DNA of 64,000 nt, taken from Epiperipatus broadwayi (lineage: Eukaryota; Onychophora; Udeonychophora; Euonychophora; Peripatidae). The notes under the pieces were generated by a model. It saw only the letters and a program-made list of their open reading frames with translations, was not told where the DNA came from and ran no database searches. This document shows, in pieces, positions 40,271-51,521 of this stretch; the first letter of the stretch is position 1, and every line of letters begins with the position of its first letter. Both the position numbers and the translations under genes were made by a program. The DNA lies in contig JAQFVV010000031.1 in assembly GCA_028023455.1 (NCBI GenBank), forward strand, positions 8,050,093 through 8,114,092, given 5' to 3'.

Positions 40271-40453
40271 GTTTTATAATTCTCTACATTATTTTTTTCT
40301 ATCAGATTCATGTTTGCAAAGTTTTAAATTACTAAATAAAAAGACTGCCAAACCTGCTTTCACTATAAAATATCAAGGTTTGAAAGACTTTTTATTTAGA
40401 AATTTAAAACTTTGCAAATCTGAATCTAATATAAAAAATGTACATTATAAAAT
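40271..40453. repeat. Fold-back element, about 85-bp arms
   Basis: Left arm 40271-40355 and right arm 40375-40453 are imperfect reverse complements (TGCAAAGTTTTAAATTACTA against its mirror near 40400) around a ~19-base loop. No other copy is seen in the window. Confidence 0.75.
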
Positions 40454-41799
40454 TAAAAAAATGTTTGACAGATAATTAATGTAAAACATGCTATTATTTT
40501 AAAAACCAACTCCCTTTAATAAGAATTGGTATTTTAATTTTTAATAAGTGTGTTTACATATATTTTAAGATTTGCATTACTATAATGAATTTTAGTCATA
40601 TTTTTAATAAGATGGTCTAACATGAAAACCTAATGCAGTATTTCTTAATAATTTTTAGTAGGTGAATTATTTACTAATTATCAATATATTTGTTTTAAAT
40701 AGTTTGTTATATATTGTAATCGTATGAAAATCAATGAGTAATGTAAAGAAATTGGAAATCCCCATCCTTATCACTGGATGTCAACATAATGATCGAATAT
40801 AAACAGAATAAGGTATTCTGATGAGGGGATGAGATTCAGCATGAAGTAAACAATATATAAGTAGTATACTAATCCTAAGTTACAACTTACAGATTATCCA
40901 ACATTAGACAAAAGTAATCAAGTCATTCATCATCACGAACAATCAACATCATAAAATAACCCACAAAGAACACTCAAAATCAACAATCAACCTTCTAATG
41001 GATTTAAAAGAACTAGATTATAAAAATAGCTACTACTCTAGCAACTGCTCTACTCAAATCAAAAATATAACACAATTATTAGAATTTACATGCTTAAGTG
41101 TGAATCCATCACTCATAATAAAAAAATAATGCTAAGATACTAAAACATGCTAATAATCATCAAGATTCTGGTCATATAAACTCATAAGGGTGCATGCCAA
41201 TAATAATCATACTTTATAAATAAAAGCAAAATGCAGTGAATGGTCATTAAAATTGATGAGTTGGGTAAGATTTTTATGTATTCTAAATTAAAATGACTTC
41301 AGAGACTTCTTTAATTATATTAATATATCATCAGAATGTTTCTTTTAAAAAAATAAGTGCATAAAATGTATTATTCACTTTTAAAATAAAATATATCTTC
41401 AAATTTTATATTCAGATAAATACATTTTTAATATTTAAACACACACATGAAAAAAAAAGCTGAAATTTAGGCAATATTATTTCATTATATGTATCCATAG
41501 AAGTTTCATTGAGGTTTTTAAATAATTGCTTGAAATCAAAAAGTGTGCTTGAAATAACCATTTATCAGTTTGGCTAGTCAACAATTGACATTTGAAATCT
41601 TCATCCCAGTTAACTTTATTGGTAAAATTAGTTAATTGATAAAATGTTTAACTTACATTTATTTAAACTTTGCACACTAGAAAACTTTAATAGATATTGT
41701 CATCACTATGCTGATGTATGAACTATTATCAATTTCAAAATATGTTTCAGTGTCTGTCTAATGTTTAAATGTGTTGCAACATAAAGGAAATTATGTCAA
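40454..41799. other. AT-rich spacer, no feature seen
   Basis: Non-coding AT-rich DNA with no gene, RNA or repeat recognised. Confidence 0.5.
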
Positions 41800-41871
41800 G
41801 AGGTGGTGGCCTAGTGGTTAGCATAGCTGTCCTCCAAGCAGCTGGCCTGGGTTCACTCCCCAGTCAATGTA
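41800..41871 (+). pseudogene. tRNA-Gly(UCC)-like sequence, tRNA pseudogene or SINE head
   Basis: A 72-base segment aligns end to end with animal tRNA-Gly(UCC). It has an A-box-like GGCCTAGTGGTTAGC, an anticodon arm GCTGT-CCTCCAA-GCAGC with TCC at the anticodon position, and a perfect 5-bp T-stem CTGGG/CCCAG. Defects are C instead of U before the anticodon, TTCACTC in the T loop instead of TTCRANY, and an acceptor stem that pairs poorly. It is therefore more likely a pseudogene or tRNA-derived SINE head than a working tRNA. An A-rich stretch follows about 15 bases downstream. Confidence 0.7.
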
Positions 41872-42690
41872 TTTGACATATAAAGAAAAAAAATACTGGA
41901 AATTATCAGCAGCAACAATATTTTTGAATGATTTGAATACCTTTATGATATTTTTACCAAAAAATAGTCATTTATAAACTATTATCTAAAATTAATTTAC
42001 CATATATAAAAACTTTAAATTTTCATTTAGTAGAGACTTTTTTATGCTGAGTATATTTTATCAATTGTCTATAAAATCATTTTAATATTTACAAAAAGAA
42101 CATCTTAAACTTCATTATATAATATTGCTTAGATAGACAATTATTTGTACTGTTAGTATAACAAAATATTCATTATTTTATCACAGCATGAATGAAATTT
42201 ATTTATTATGAATCCCCCCCCCCAAAAAAAAAAAAAAAAATACATTTTGTGAAATATTAGGGAGATAAAATAATTAACTTGCATTATTTGAAAAATTTAT
42301 AACAAATGTTTTTAAATTATTAAAATAAGTTACTTACTGTATAAATGCAAATATAAAATAATTTTTAAAATGGTATTATATTTCAATTCACATTAAATGA
42401 AATTTGCATATATTATTAATTTTGTTAAAACCTGCATACTCTCTCTTTTAGTGTGTCTGTGAAAACCATCACTATAATTTTAAAATATATTTGAAAAGAA
42501 GTATTCCTGGTGAATATTATTTTATTACTGCTAATTAATATAATGCTTTTTAGGTTTAAGTTTTGGATACCTCAATTTAAATATGAAAAAAAACACTTTA
42601 TTGCAACATAATAAATATTTATTCTTATGAATGATCATGTCTCATAATTTGATAGTATAATTTATTTTGAGTATTATTTAAAGATACCCA
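41872..42690. other. AT-rich spacer with a C10-A17 run
   Basis: Non-coding. A homopolymer junction of ten Cs (42214-42223) followed by 17 As (42224-42240) is the only notable item. Confidence 0.5.
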
Positions 42691-42696
42691 TGAAGC

Positions 42697-43146
42697 AGTC
42701 AAAATAAGAGTCATAGATCATATGACCAATTCACTTATGCTTGTAAGATATAAACAATGAGCATTACCAATTGCTCAACAAGCTTTGTGATAAATGCATA
42801 GCCAGAGAAAGCATTTAAAATATCTGTCAGGATCACCCAATCTCTGACCATGGTTTTGTGCTTTAGCACTCCTCAGACACATGGTAGGATAGCTTCAGAC
42901 ACTAGATCTAAAAATATCAACTGAAAGCCAGCATTTATCTAAAAGTTATCTATTGAATGGAAAATCTAAAATTGTCAGACACCAACATGTCTTCAAACCC
43001 AGCTATCCAACTCAAATAGCTATATGGGGCTGACATATCTTCATCCATACCATATATTATTAGTATTAGCAATATAATATCACATAAGACTTAAAGCAAA
43101 TATTATAAATAGTCAAAATAAGAGTCATAGATCACATGACCCAATT
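42697..43146. repeat. ~380-bp insert flanked by 35-36-bp direct repeats
   Basis: AGTCAAAATAAGAGTCATAG and the bases after it occur at 42697-42731 and again at 43111-43146, differing by one substitution and one indel. The enclosed ~380 bases are clearly less AT-rich than the surroundings (for example CTGACCATGGTTTTGTGC near 42845) and have no long ORF. It may be a non-coding mobile element with long target duplications, or a segment between two copies of a short repeat. Confidence 0.6.
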
Positions 43147-43875
43147 GAAGCACTTTTATCTTTTAATTTCATTATATTTCTACATTGGATGTCTTTGCTA
43201 TCCACAGAACTTTATTTCTTAATAGACTGTTTCTGTTAATGATTAATGGTGGAAGAACAGAAGAAACAGAAAGATTATTTTATTTTATTTATTCTAAATG
43301 TTAATAGGGTTAATGGTTGATTTATGTTTATGATTTTTCATACAATGTTTTTGTTTCAGCTGCATATTATTTTATTGTTTTATGTTTTTTTTAAATAATT
43401 TTTTATTAAAGTTCTCAGAATATCAGTGTATGATATTTGCATATTTTAAAATAGTATGTATTATTTTTTGCATATGAATTATTTATTTGTAAAATGTATA
43501 TTAATATGCTAAATACAATATAAATAGATATATGTTTCTATTATTTAATTATATTGCTTGTTTATTGGCTAATTTTAACTAAGCTATGTTTAGCATTAAT
43601 TATCATTTATAATCTTTGATATCTATTAGGTATAGCATTTTTCTCTAGAGATTATGGCTTTAGTGTTTCTCTCTATTTAGGAATGCTTACTTTGCCAGTA
43701 TTCATAGAGATTGCACCTTAGAGTCTCTCACCATTTTATTGAGATATTTTGTATGGATTTTATTAATAATATTGTATCCAAATCAGATAATTCTTTATTA
43801 ATTATTATTTCTTGATTAATAACAAAGGCCTAGATCATTTTATTGTTGCTCTCAAAATGTGTTTACTTATTTATC
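43147..43875. other. AT-rich spacer, no feature seen
   Basis: Non-coding sequence up to the target duplication of the first hAT element. Confidence 0.5.
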
Positions 43876-46800
43876 AGCTATGCCAGTGATACTCAACCTG
43901 TGGCCCCTGGGTCACATGCAGCCCACCAAGCTTTTGCATGTGGCCCAACAATAGACATATGGTCAACAGAAGTGGCAGCACATTTCTTAATTAATGAATA
44001 CTATGCATGATTGATATTTTTATTGATGCACTAATAATGTTATGTTTTTTTTAATTTCACAGATCTGAAGCACCTGCCAAATCTGTACTAGAAATGCCAG
44101 AGTATCTTCATATATAACTTGTACTCACTCTCAACCCACTATCTTTAGCATTTTTTCTCTGATTTTAGCACCTTCAGTATTTTTTGCAAAGAAAAAAATC
44201 AGTAATTATTTAAATTTAATGGTATAATAATTACATAAATCCCTCTTTTCAAGCTTCTGATTGATTGTTTTTTTTCCACAAGGGAACCAATCCATGACTT
44301 CGACAGTTGTATTTCTACATTTTGAATTTGAAAATGAAAACATATTTTTCTAAGCTTTTTTTTTTCACCCCACTTGTTTGTTTCTCAGATTTTAGTCAAA
44401 AAATTACTTTTATACTAAAACATATTGATAAGGAATTCAATGAATTACTTCTGGAATTTATAATTGGATGGTAAGCATTTATTATAATTTGACAGTGTTA
44501 GATTATTATCATCAATTATAATTAGAAATTTATTTTTTAAAAACCTTTCTGTAATCAGACAAATTATAAATTTCCATTTTAGATACTAAACTAAAACAAA
44601 TAAAAAAAAACTAAAACAAATATAATTGTAAAAAGACAAATATATTTACAGCAGATTGTATAGTTGACTAATCAGAAGTTTGAAATTTTAATTCAATCAA
44701 TAGTCCATGTTCTTAAAAGCACAGTGAAACATCTTACTTTTATATGTGAATTAGTATATACATAGATGAATAATATTTTATATCAATCTATAATTTAAAC
44801 ATCATAATGATGTCTTCAAGCAACAAACAAAAATTATTGGATGAAAATAGAATGTTTCAAGACAACTGGGAAGTGGAATATTTTGTTGTCTTGAATAACA
44901 AAGGTTCTGCAATGTGTTTGATTTGTCAAGAAAGTGTCACATTAAAAAAATATAACATTGATCATCATTACACCAATGAAACATAAACTGTTTAATGACA
45001 CTTTTGCTCATGGGTTTTTAATAAGAGGGAAAAATTAGTTTTCTTCAAGAAATCATTGCAACAGCAACAAAATGTTATGTCAGTGGCAATCTCACAAGAA
45101 GCAGTAATGACATGAGCATTATATGAAATTTATTATATACTTGGCAAAAATAGGAAACCATTTACAGATGCTGAAGTTGTGAAAGAATGTTTCTAAATGC
45201 TTTGAATGTATTATTTGATAAATGTAATAATAAAAGTCAAATGTTATTACAAATTAAGAAATTACAACTGTCAGATTCTACCTGCATTAGACGTATTGAA
45301 GATATTGCAAAACATATTTTTGATAATATAATAGAATATTTGAAAAACTGCAAATATTTTAGTTTGGCTGTTGATTCTAGTACTCACATTTCAGCAACCT
45401 CACAATGTCCTATTTTTGTCGGATACTGTACAGAACAGATTCAATTTGTGAAGATTTTTTTAAAATTTCTTCGTATAAAGAATCAAACTAGAAGTAGTGA
45501 TTTTCTCAATAGTATTTGTACTTTTCTGGAGAATAATAATGTTGAAATAAAAAATTGTTTTCTGTGTGCACTGATGGATGTCCTTCAATGATTGAATCTG
45601 AAAAGGGATGTTTCCCTATTAAAAAATAAATATAATCTAACAAATCTTTTATCACTTCATTGTTTCATTCACCAAGAAAACTTGGGGGCACATATATCCA
45701 TTAAAGAAGTTGATGCTGTAATGAAAACCATCATAAACATTGTCAATTATATTCAAGCCCGAGAATTAAACCACAGAAAATTTAAAAATCTTTTGGAAGA
45801 AATAAATAGTAATTATGGTGATGTATTTTTGCATACTTCAGTGCGATGGCTAAGCAGAGATAAAGTTTTGAATTGCTTTTTTAATTACGTCATGAAATTA
45901 TTTTATTTTTACAAGAAAACAATAAAATTTATAATCAGCTTGATAGTGATGGATGGTGGTGTTTTTTAGCTTTTTTATGTGGCATCACAGAAAAACATTG
46001 TGATCTTAATATTAGTTTGCAAGGTGAAAATAAAATTATTTCACAAATGACAAATAAAGTATTTGCTTTTGAAGAAAAACTAAATATTTATTACCAAGAT
46101 ATATAAAACCAAATACTACATCATTTTCCAACATTGATAAATGCTAAGCAAGATGGTATTAACATTTCTTTAGAACCATATGTAATTATTTTAAATTATT
46201 TAGGTACCTTATTGAAAGAATTTAAAAATAGATTTCAAGATTTAAGAAATATTAAGAATTGTCTTTTGCTTATAGAAAATCCCTGGCACTTAGAAATAGC
46301 AACTATTACACAATTAGCTGCATTTGGACATGATTATGTTAAGCTATTTAATGAATTTGTTGAATTTAAAAATGATACAAATTTGGAAACCATTTTTAAA
46401 AAGAAAAGGGAGGGAAAGGAGTATATGGAATTTTGGAAATTAGTGCCTGAAAAATATAAAACTGCCAAAAAGTGTGCATAAATGTTGCTCACATCGTTTG
46501 CCTCAATATATCTTTGTGAATCATCTTATTCAAAAATGAAATATGTGAATAATATGCATAGAAACAGACTTACTGATTTACACCTTGATGATATATTAAG
46601 AGTAACATGTAGCATATATAAAACAGATTTATCTAAAATTGTTAAAAATTTATCTCAATATCAAAAATCACATTGATATTTAAATAAATGTTTATATCAA
46701 ATAAAAGTGTTTGTTAATTCTTAGATATAGTAAAGTGATCCACAAGCTGTGGCATGCATGAATTGAGAAGTCAGACATTTTTTTACATGACACCGATTAG

Positions 46801-46878
46801 TTGCCGTGGCCCACCTGATGTAGCACACAAATATATGTGGCCCAGGAAAGAAAAAAGTTGATTATCCCTGAGCTTTGC
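43876..46878 (+). mobile_element. hAT DNA transposon 1 (GTF2IRD2-like), with TIRs and 8-bp TSD
   Basis: The element itself is 43884-46870. The left end CAGTGATACTCAACCT and the reverse complement of the right end CAGGGATAATCAACTT form hAT-type terminal inverted repeats. The flanking 8-mers are AGCTATGC (43876-43883) and AGCTTTGC (46871-46878), a target duplication with one mismatch. An 8-bp duplication and CAG-starting TIR are hallmarks of the hAT superfamily. It carries one decayed transposase gene on the plus strand. Confidence 0.92.
44807..46676 (+). pseudogene. hAT transposase, GTF2IRD2/EPM2AIP1-like, decayed
   Basis: It starts at ATG 44807: FQDNWEVEYFVVLNNKGSAM then CLIC and HHYTNET form the N-terminal zinc-binding region, with stop and frame change at about 44984. 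An open stretch 45187-45591 contains YFSLAVDSSTHISATSQCPI, with the catalytic-type Asp of hAT. The next catalytic block CTDGCPSMIESEKGC is readable at about 45568-45612 only in another frame. LHCFIHQENLGAH and VRWLSRDKVLNCFF (about 45655-45876) are family hallmarks. The C-terminal dimerisation region is in 46134-46676 (LLTSFASIYLCESSYSKMKY then HRNRLTDLHL). Two nearby opposite frame changes around 45560-45610, a stop near 45967 and another at 46479-46481 kill it. In life it would cut and paste the element at its TIRs. Confidence 0.88.
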
Positions 46879-47306
46879 CATCATATGTCTGCATTGCCTT
46901 TTCTCAGTTATCTCAATATGAATTTAGTTTGTTATTGGTAATATATTTTGCAAAGCATCTGTAATATTTTGTAAGTTTAGTTGTGTTTATCAAAATATTG
47001 AGCTACACACCCTTAACATTTGTAGAATTCTTGGTTTATTTAGATGTGAATAATATATTGTTCAGGCGTAGATCTTATATTTAAGCATTTCTGAGTTAGG
47101 ACATAAATATGATAAATAATTAATTTCAAAATGTTAAATTGTATCTAAGGTATAAATAGACATTGTACATCACTCTTACCACTATTTCAGTGCTACATTG
47201 GTAAGCTTGAATTAGTAAGTAATGTTAAATATTCATAAAAGGAACACTATTCATGAAAAGGATACTATCATTATGTGAATACTTTAATGTGTGGGAACTT
47301 TTGAGC
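46879..47306. other. Spacer between the two hAT elements
   Basis: About 430 bases of AT-rich non-coding DNA with no feature recognised. Confidence 0.5.
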
Positions 47307-49968
47307 ATTTAAAGCAGGGGTGGTCAACCTTTTTATACCCACTTTTGTATCTCTATTAGTAGTAAAATTTTCTAACTGCCCACTGGTTCCACAATATGAT
47401 TTATAAAGGAGGGAAGTAACTTTACTTTATAAAATTTATAAAGCAGAGTTACAGCAAGCTAAAACATATAATAATAATTACTTATCAAATACTATTTACG
47501 TTGGACTTTTGCTAAGTTTGGCAGAATAAATCTTTATAAAGCAACTTACTGTAGTAAATCTATCTGTTTATTTATATTTTGTATACCTAGAAGCATGAAG
47601 TCTGATGAAATTATATTTAATTAATTAAATTATTAATAATATCCCTGAGGCTAATGCTGTAAAACTAAATACTGTATATCTGGCTCAATTTTTATAAGGA
47701 ACAAATGAAGGTCTCCTCTTTCGGAAATATTCAGGCAGTTTCTTTATTTGGTCATAACATGATTAACAGCACTAAAGCCTGATTCAAGAAGATATGAGGT
47801 AGGAAAAGATATCAATAAACTGAATATCATTTTCCACATAAGGCATTTTTTTTATTTTGCCATAGGTTTCCATATCCACTGCTATCGAATTTATGTTTAC
47901 TTTCTTCATCATATCTAATTTCTAACAGTTCTTCTTGACAAGTTGTAGCAGCCTCTTCAATATTTTTAGTAAAAGGATTTTTTATTCAGACATATACATT
48001 TAATTTCAAAATATCTTCAAATCATTTTCCATGTCCAATTTAAGTTTGTTGAGGTTGCTACTGAATCTGTCAATATCCTCTGGAGTTATATCATCTTTTA
48101 TAGATGATAATCCAGGAAACTGATGAAATTCTCTCTTTGATAAATTATAATGAAATAGTTCAAGTTTGTCAATAAATAATGACACAATACTTTGACAAGC
48201 TTTGATTATATCTCTTTTCTGACCTCCTTGACTCTTCTCCTATACACTCTCGAAAATGGGAAAGCATGGCAATGAAGTCCGCACTCATGACAAGTTGTAT
48301 CATGGATGGGTTTTTAAAATATACTGGGCTTTCCACATATCCTTCCTTTAAGAGTTTTATTAGCTTTTTGAAGTTTCAAATTAACATCATTAAATCTTTT
48401 GAAAATATATGCCAAATAAAAGGCATCATTCTTTATTGTTTTTAACTGTTGACACAGATTGGTCTCATAATTACTTTCAAAAAATTGTATTAGACTATCA
48501 TATAATGCTACAAAATGAGCACAAGATGTGCCTTTTGACAGCCACTGAACTTTCATGTGCAAAAGTAAGGCATTAAAATCTTCATTATTATCCTGGCAAA
48601 GCTGTCAAAACATTTTATCATTTTTTGAATTGGATTTAATCTTGTTTATGGATTGAATTATTATAGTTAATGATGAATGGAGACTTGTACTTAGATGTTT
48701 TTCTACATGATATTGTCTGTGTACCATATAATGAATACATAAAACATTTGGTACTTATTCCTTTAAATAAGCAACAATTCCATGACAGTGGCCTACCGTT
48801 GATGGTGCTCCATCAGCAGTGCATGAAATAATATTATTCAAAGGAATATTATTTTTTGTAAAGTATGATTTCACAGTATTAAATATAGATAATTCTTTTG
48901 TATCTGTAATTAAATTTTTTGTGCATAGCATTTTTTCTCATAATGTATGCCATCAATAAAGCATTATTATCTTCAATAGTAGACTCATCCAATTGCATGG
49001 AAAGTTTTTTTCAACATTAACTGCCTTTTCATCAATTCGTCACTTTACTGTGCTATCACTTAGGGGTAACATTTTTAAAATTTTAGGTATATCTTGATAC
49101 ATTACTGTTGAGATAAATTTTTTATAGAAGGTATCATTACAGTTTCTCCAATATTATAGCTTTTATAACTTTTTGCAATTAATTGCGAAATGTGATAAGA
49201 GGCAAATAATCCCTCTTCGTTCACTGCAAGTTATTTCTTAAATGATGCAATGATTGTTGAATGATTTGGAATTTTTTTATATATTTCCTGAAAATATTCA
49301 ATGAGCTTGTCCTTATCATTTGGATGCTTTGTAGCAAGATGTTCTTGCAATCAACTTGGCTTCTTTGCCTCATTGGATAATGTTTTATGACACATTAAAC
49401 ACATTGGTTGTTGTTTAGTTGCAACAGATTCTATGAAACCTATCTTTAGATACTCTGGTAAATAGCCATGAGTATATTTCTTTTCTTGAAACATAGACTC
49501 ACAATATTTCATAATATTTTACTGAAGCTGTAGGCATATGCTCACTCTCACAAATCTCACTGCATACTGACCAATGCAATTGCAAATAAAAGAGCCTGCA
49601 CCATAAATCATCAACTGCACATGCTTCTCATGCATCATGGATTGGGTTTGGGGGAAGAGAAGCTATTCTGGGACAAGGCTCCTTTATTAGTGGTCACACT
49701 ATAGCTCCATTTAATTTCACTTATGTAATGTGAACTAAGCTTATGCACAGGAAATACATATATGTTCAGAAATTTAAATTGTCACGGGGAATTTTTGAAA
49801 ATCTAATGAAAATGTTTTAAATAATGTTATGAATTTTTTTTAAAAAGTCAATTAAATTAAAAAAAAGAAAGTGCTTCAGTTTCAGATAAAACCCCTACTG
49901 TCCACCATGAAGGCTGGAAATCCCACTAGTGGTCGTTAGGGATCAGGTTGACTACCACTAATTTAAAG
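47307..49968 (-). mobile_element. hAT DNA transposon 2 (ZBED5-like), with TIRs and perfect 8-bp TSD
   Basis: The element is 47315-49960. The left end CAGGGGTGGTCAACCT and the reverse complement of the right end TAGTGGTAGTCAACCT are its inverted repeats. The 8-mer ATTTAAAG flanks it exactly on both sides (47307-47314 and 49961-49968). The transposase lies on the minus strand, so this element is inverted relative to its hAT neighbour only 0.4 kb away. Confidence 0.95.
47640..49494 (-). pseudogene. hAT transposase, ZBED5/SCAND3-like, decayed
   Basis: On the minus strand from a Met codon at 49494: FQEKKYTHGYLPEYLKIGF, then a BED-type zinc finger PMCLMCHKTLSNEAKKPS-stop-LQEHLATKHPNDKDKLIEYF (about 49420-49295), whose C-x2-C and H-x4-H are intact but split by a TGA. 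The catalytic block CTADGAPSTVG is at about 48825-48790. IHYMVHRQYHVEKHLS follows (about 48735-48690). An 82-residue open stretch 48562-48314 has VQWLSKGTSCAHFVALYDSL, where 'VRWLSKG' is usual. The C-terminus resembles 'ISERGDLHLFLIKIEPDIQ' (about 47740-47665). Many stops and frame changes exclude function. Confidence 0.85.
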
Positions 49969-51470
49969 TAAGATAAAATTTATTTTGACCTCCTAGGTAA
50001 TTTTTATTTAGTTAAATTTATTTATTTTTTATAAATTGATTTGTAATTTTAACCTTCTGATATATTTTACAAAAATGTAATGTATGTGAAAGCATTTGGC
50101 CTTGTGGACTTAAAGGACATATTATATGTGTAAATTATTATTATTTGTTTTTATATTTTTTATTATTTAAAAAAATTTTATATTCATTTTTTCACATCAT
50201 CCACTCACTAACCAGATATTTAACTAATGATAAAAATATTATAAATTATTATAAAGCTTTGTTGTAAGAGTACACGAACATTGAAATTAAACTCACTTTA
50301 TTGAATTATATTGAAGTATTAGAATAACATCTATGAAAAATATACTTTTGCTTAATAAAAATTATAATTATATATTATTAAAGATCAGTTCAGTCAATTT
50401 GGTTTTCTTAATAAAAGATCACAGTGTTTATTTAGTTTAAATTTACTTTCCATAAATATTAAACCCTATTTGCTATTCAATAATAAATTTAGTTTACAAA
50501 AGGACTTAGTTCAAATTTAAAAAATAATTAAATATACTTATTTTATGGTATTTAGAATGGCTATAAAATATCTTACCCATTCTTAATATCCGAATGTCAT
50601 ACTATGAGTTTATTATTTTTCTTATTCTAGATTAAGAGATCATGTTGTTTTTTATTTTAAATTAATAATCCCATTATTATAATTGCGATAAGACATTAGC
50701 ATAGGAATAAATAAATATATATCTTACCTATTTACTTGGACTTCATTCTATGTTAAATATACCTTAACAAATAGAAGAGAAAAAAAAATTATGATTACAA
50801 TTAATCATATTATCCTGAGGTATTCTAATTTATTTCATGAACCATCTTATTTAAAGATTATTTTGCTAAGGAAACAAAAACTATTTTCAAAGATGATAAT
50901 CATTGATGGAAAATATTTGAGAACACTTTCAAGCAATGAGATAACAATGACATTGATAATAAAGATGGTAGTGGTAGTAGATGTTTGTAAAGGAAGAATT
51001 TTAAATGTAACCTCAATGTCATATGTCTAAATATTGAGTCTTTTATTTGTACTAGAGCAAGTTGATGGTTCTCCTTCTTAAGTTGTTTAAATATTTTTCT
51101 CTATTTCAATAATATTTTATTGTGATTACTTACCCCTGCATCTCTGTTTATTATGGTACATGAAATTTATATTTTATAAACCCACTGAGCTTAGCTAGCA
51201 TCATTATTTTGGCTTATATTATACATTATTTCATTTCAATACACATGTGCAACTAAGAAAAGTAAATTACCTTTCTTAAAATCATTCTAAATATTTTAAC
51301 AAAGAATAAAAAATAGAATGAATTAACCTCTTCTTGGAGCTCTGCTCTTTATAAACATATCTTTGTCAATATTGTTTGTAATTCAGAGTGAAATTAATAT
51401 GTCAGTCAGTTGGAATATGACAATTAATAGTTATTAAAATAATAATCAATTATATAATACTGGAGACAGA

Positions 51471-51474
<4 letters not shown>
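49969..51474. other. AT-rich spacer, no feature seen
   Basis: Non-coding. The 79-residue ORF at 50791-51030 has no recognised domain. Confidence 0.45.

Positions 51475-51518
<44 letters not shown>
51474..51518. repeat. (TA)n microsatellite
   Basis: About 45 bases of alternating TA. Confidence 0.95.

Positions 51519-51521
<3 letters not shown>

Noticed and set aside
45187-46676. Domesticated hAT-derived host gene instead of a transposon
   Set aside because: Stops, frame changes, TIRs and a target duplication mark it as an ordinary decayed insertion.
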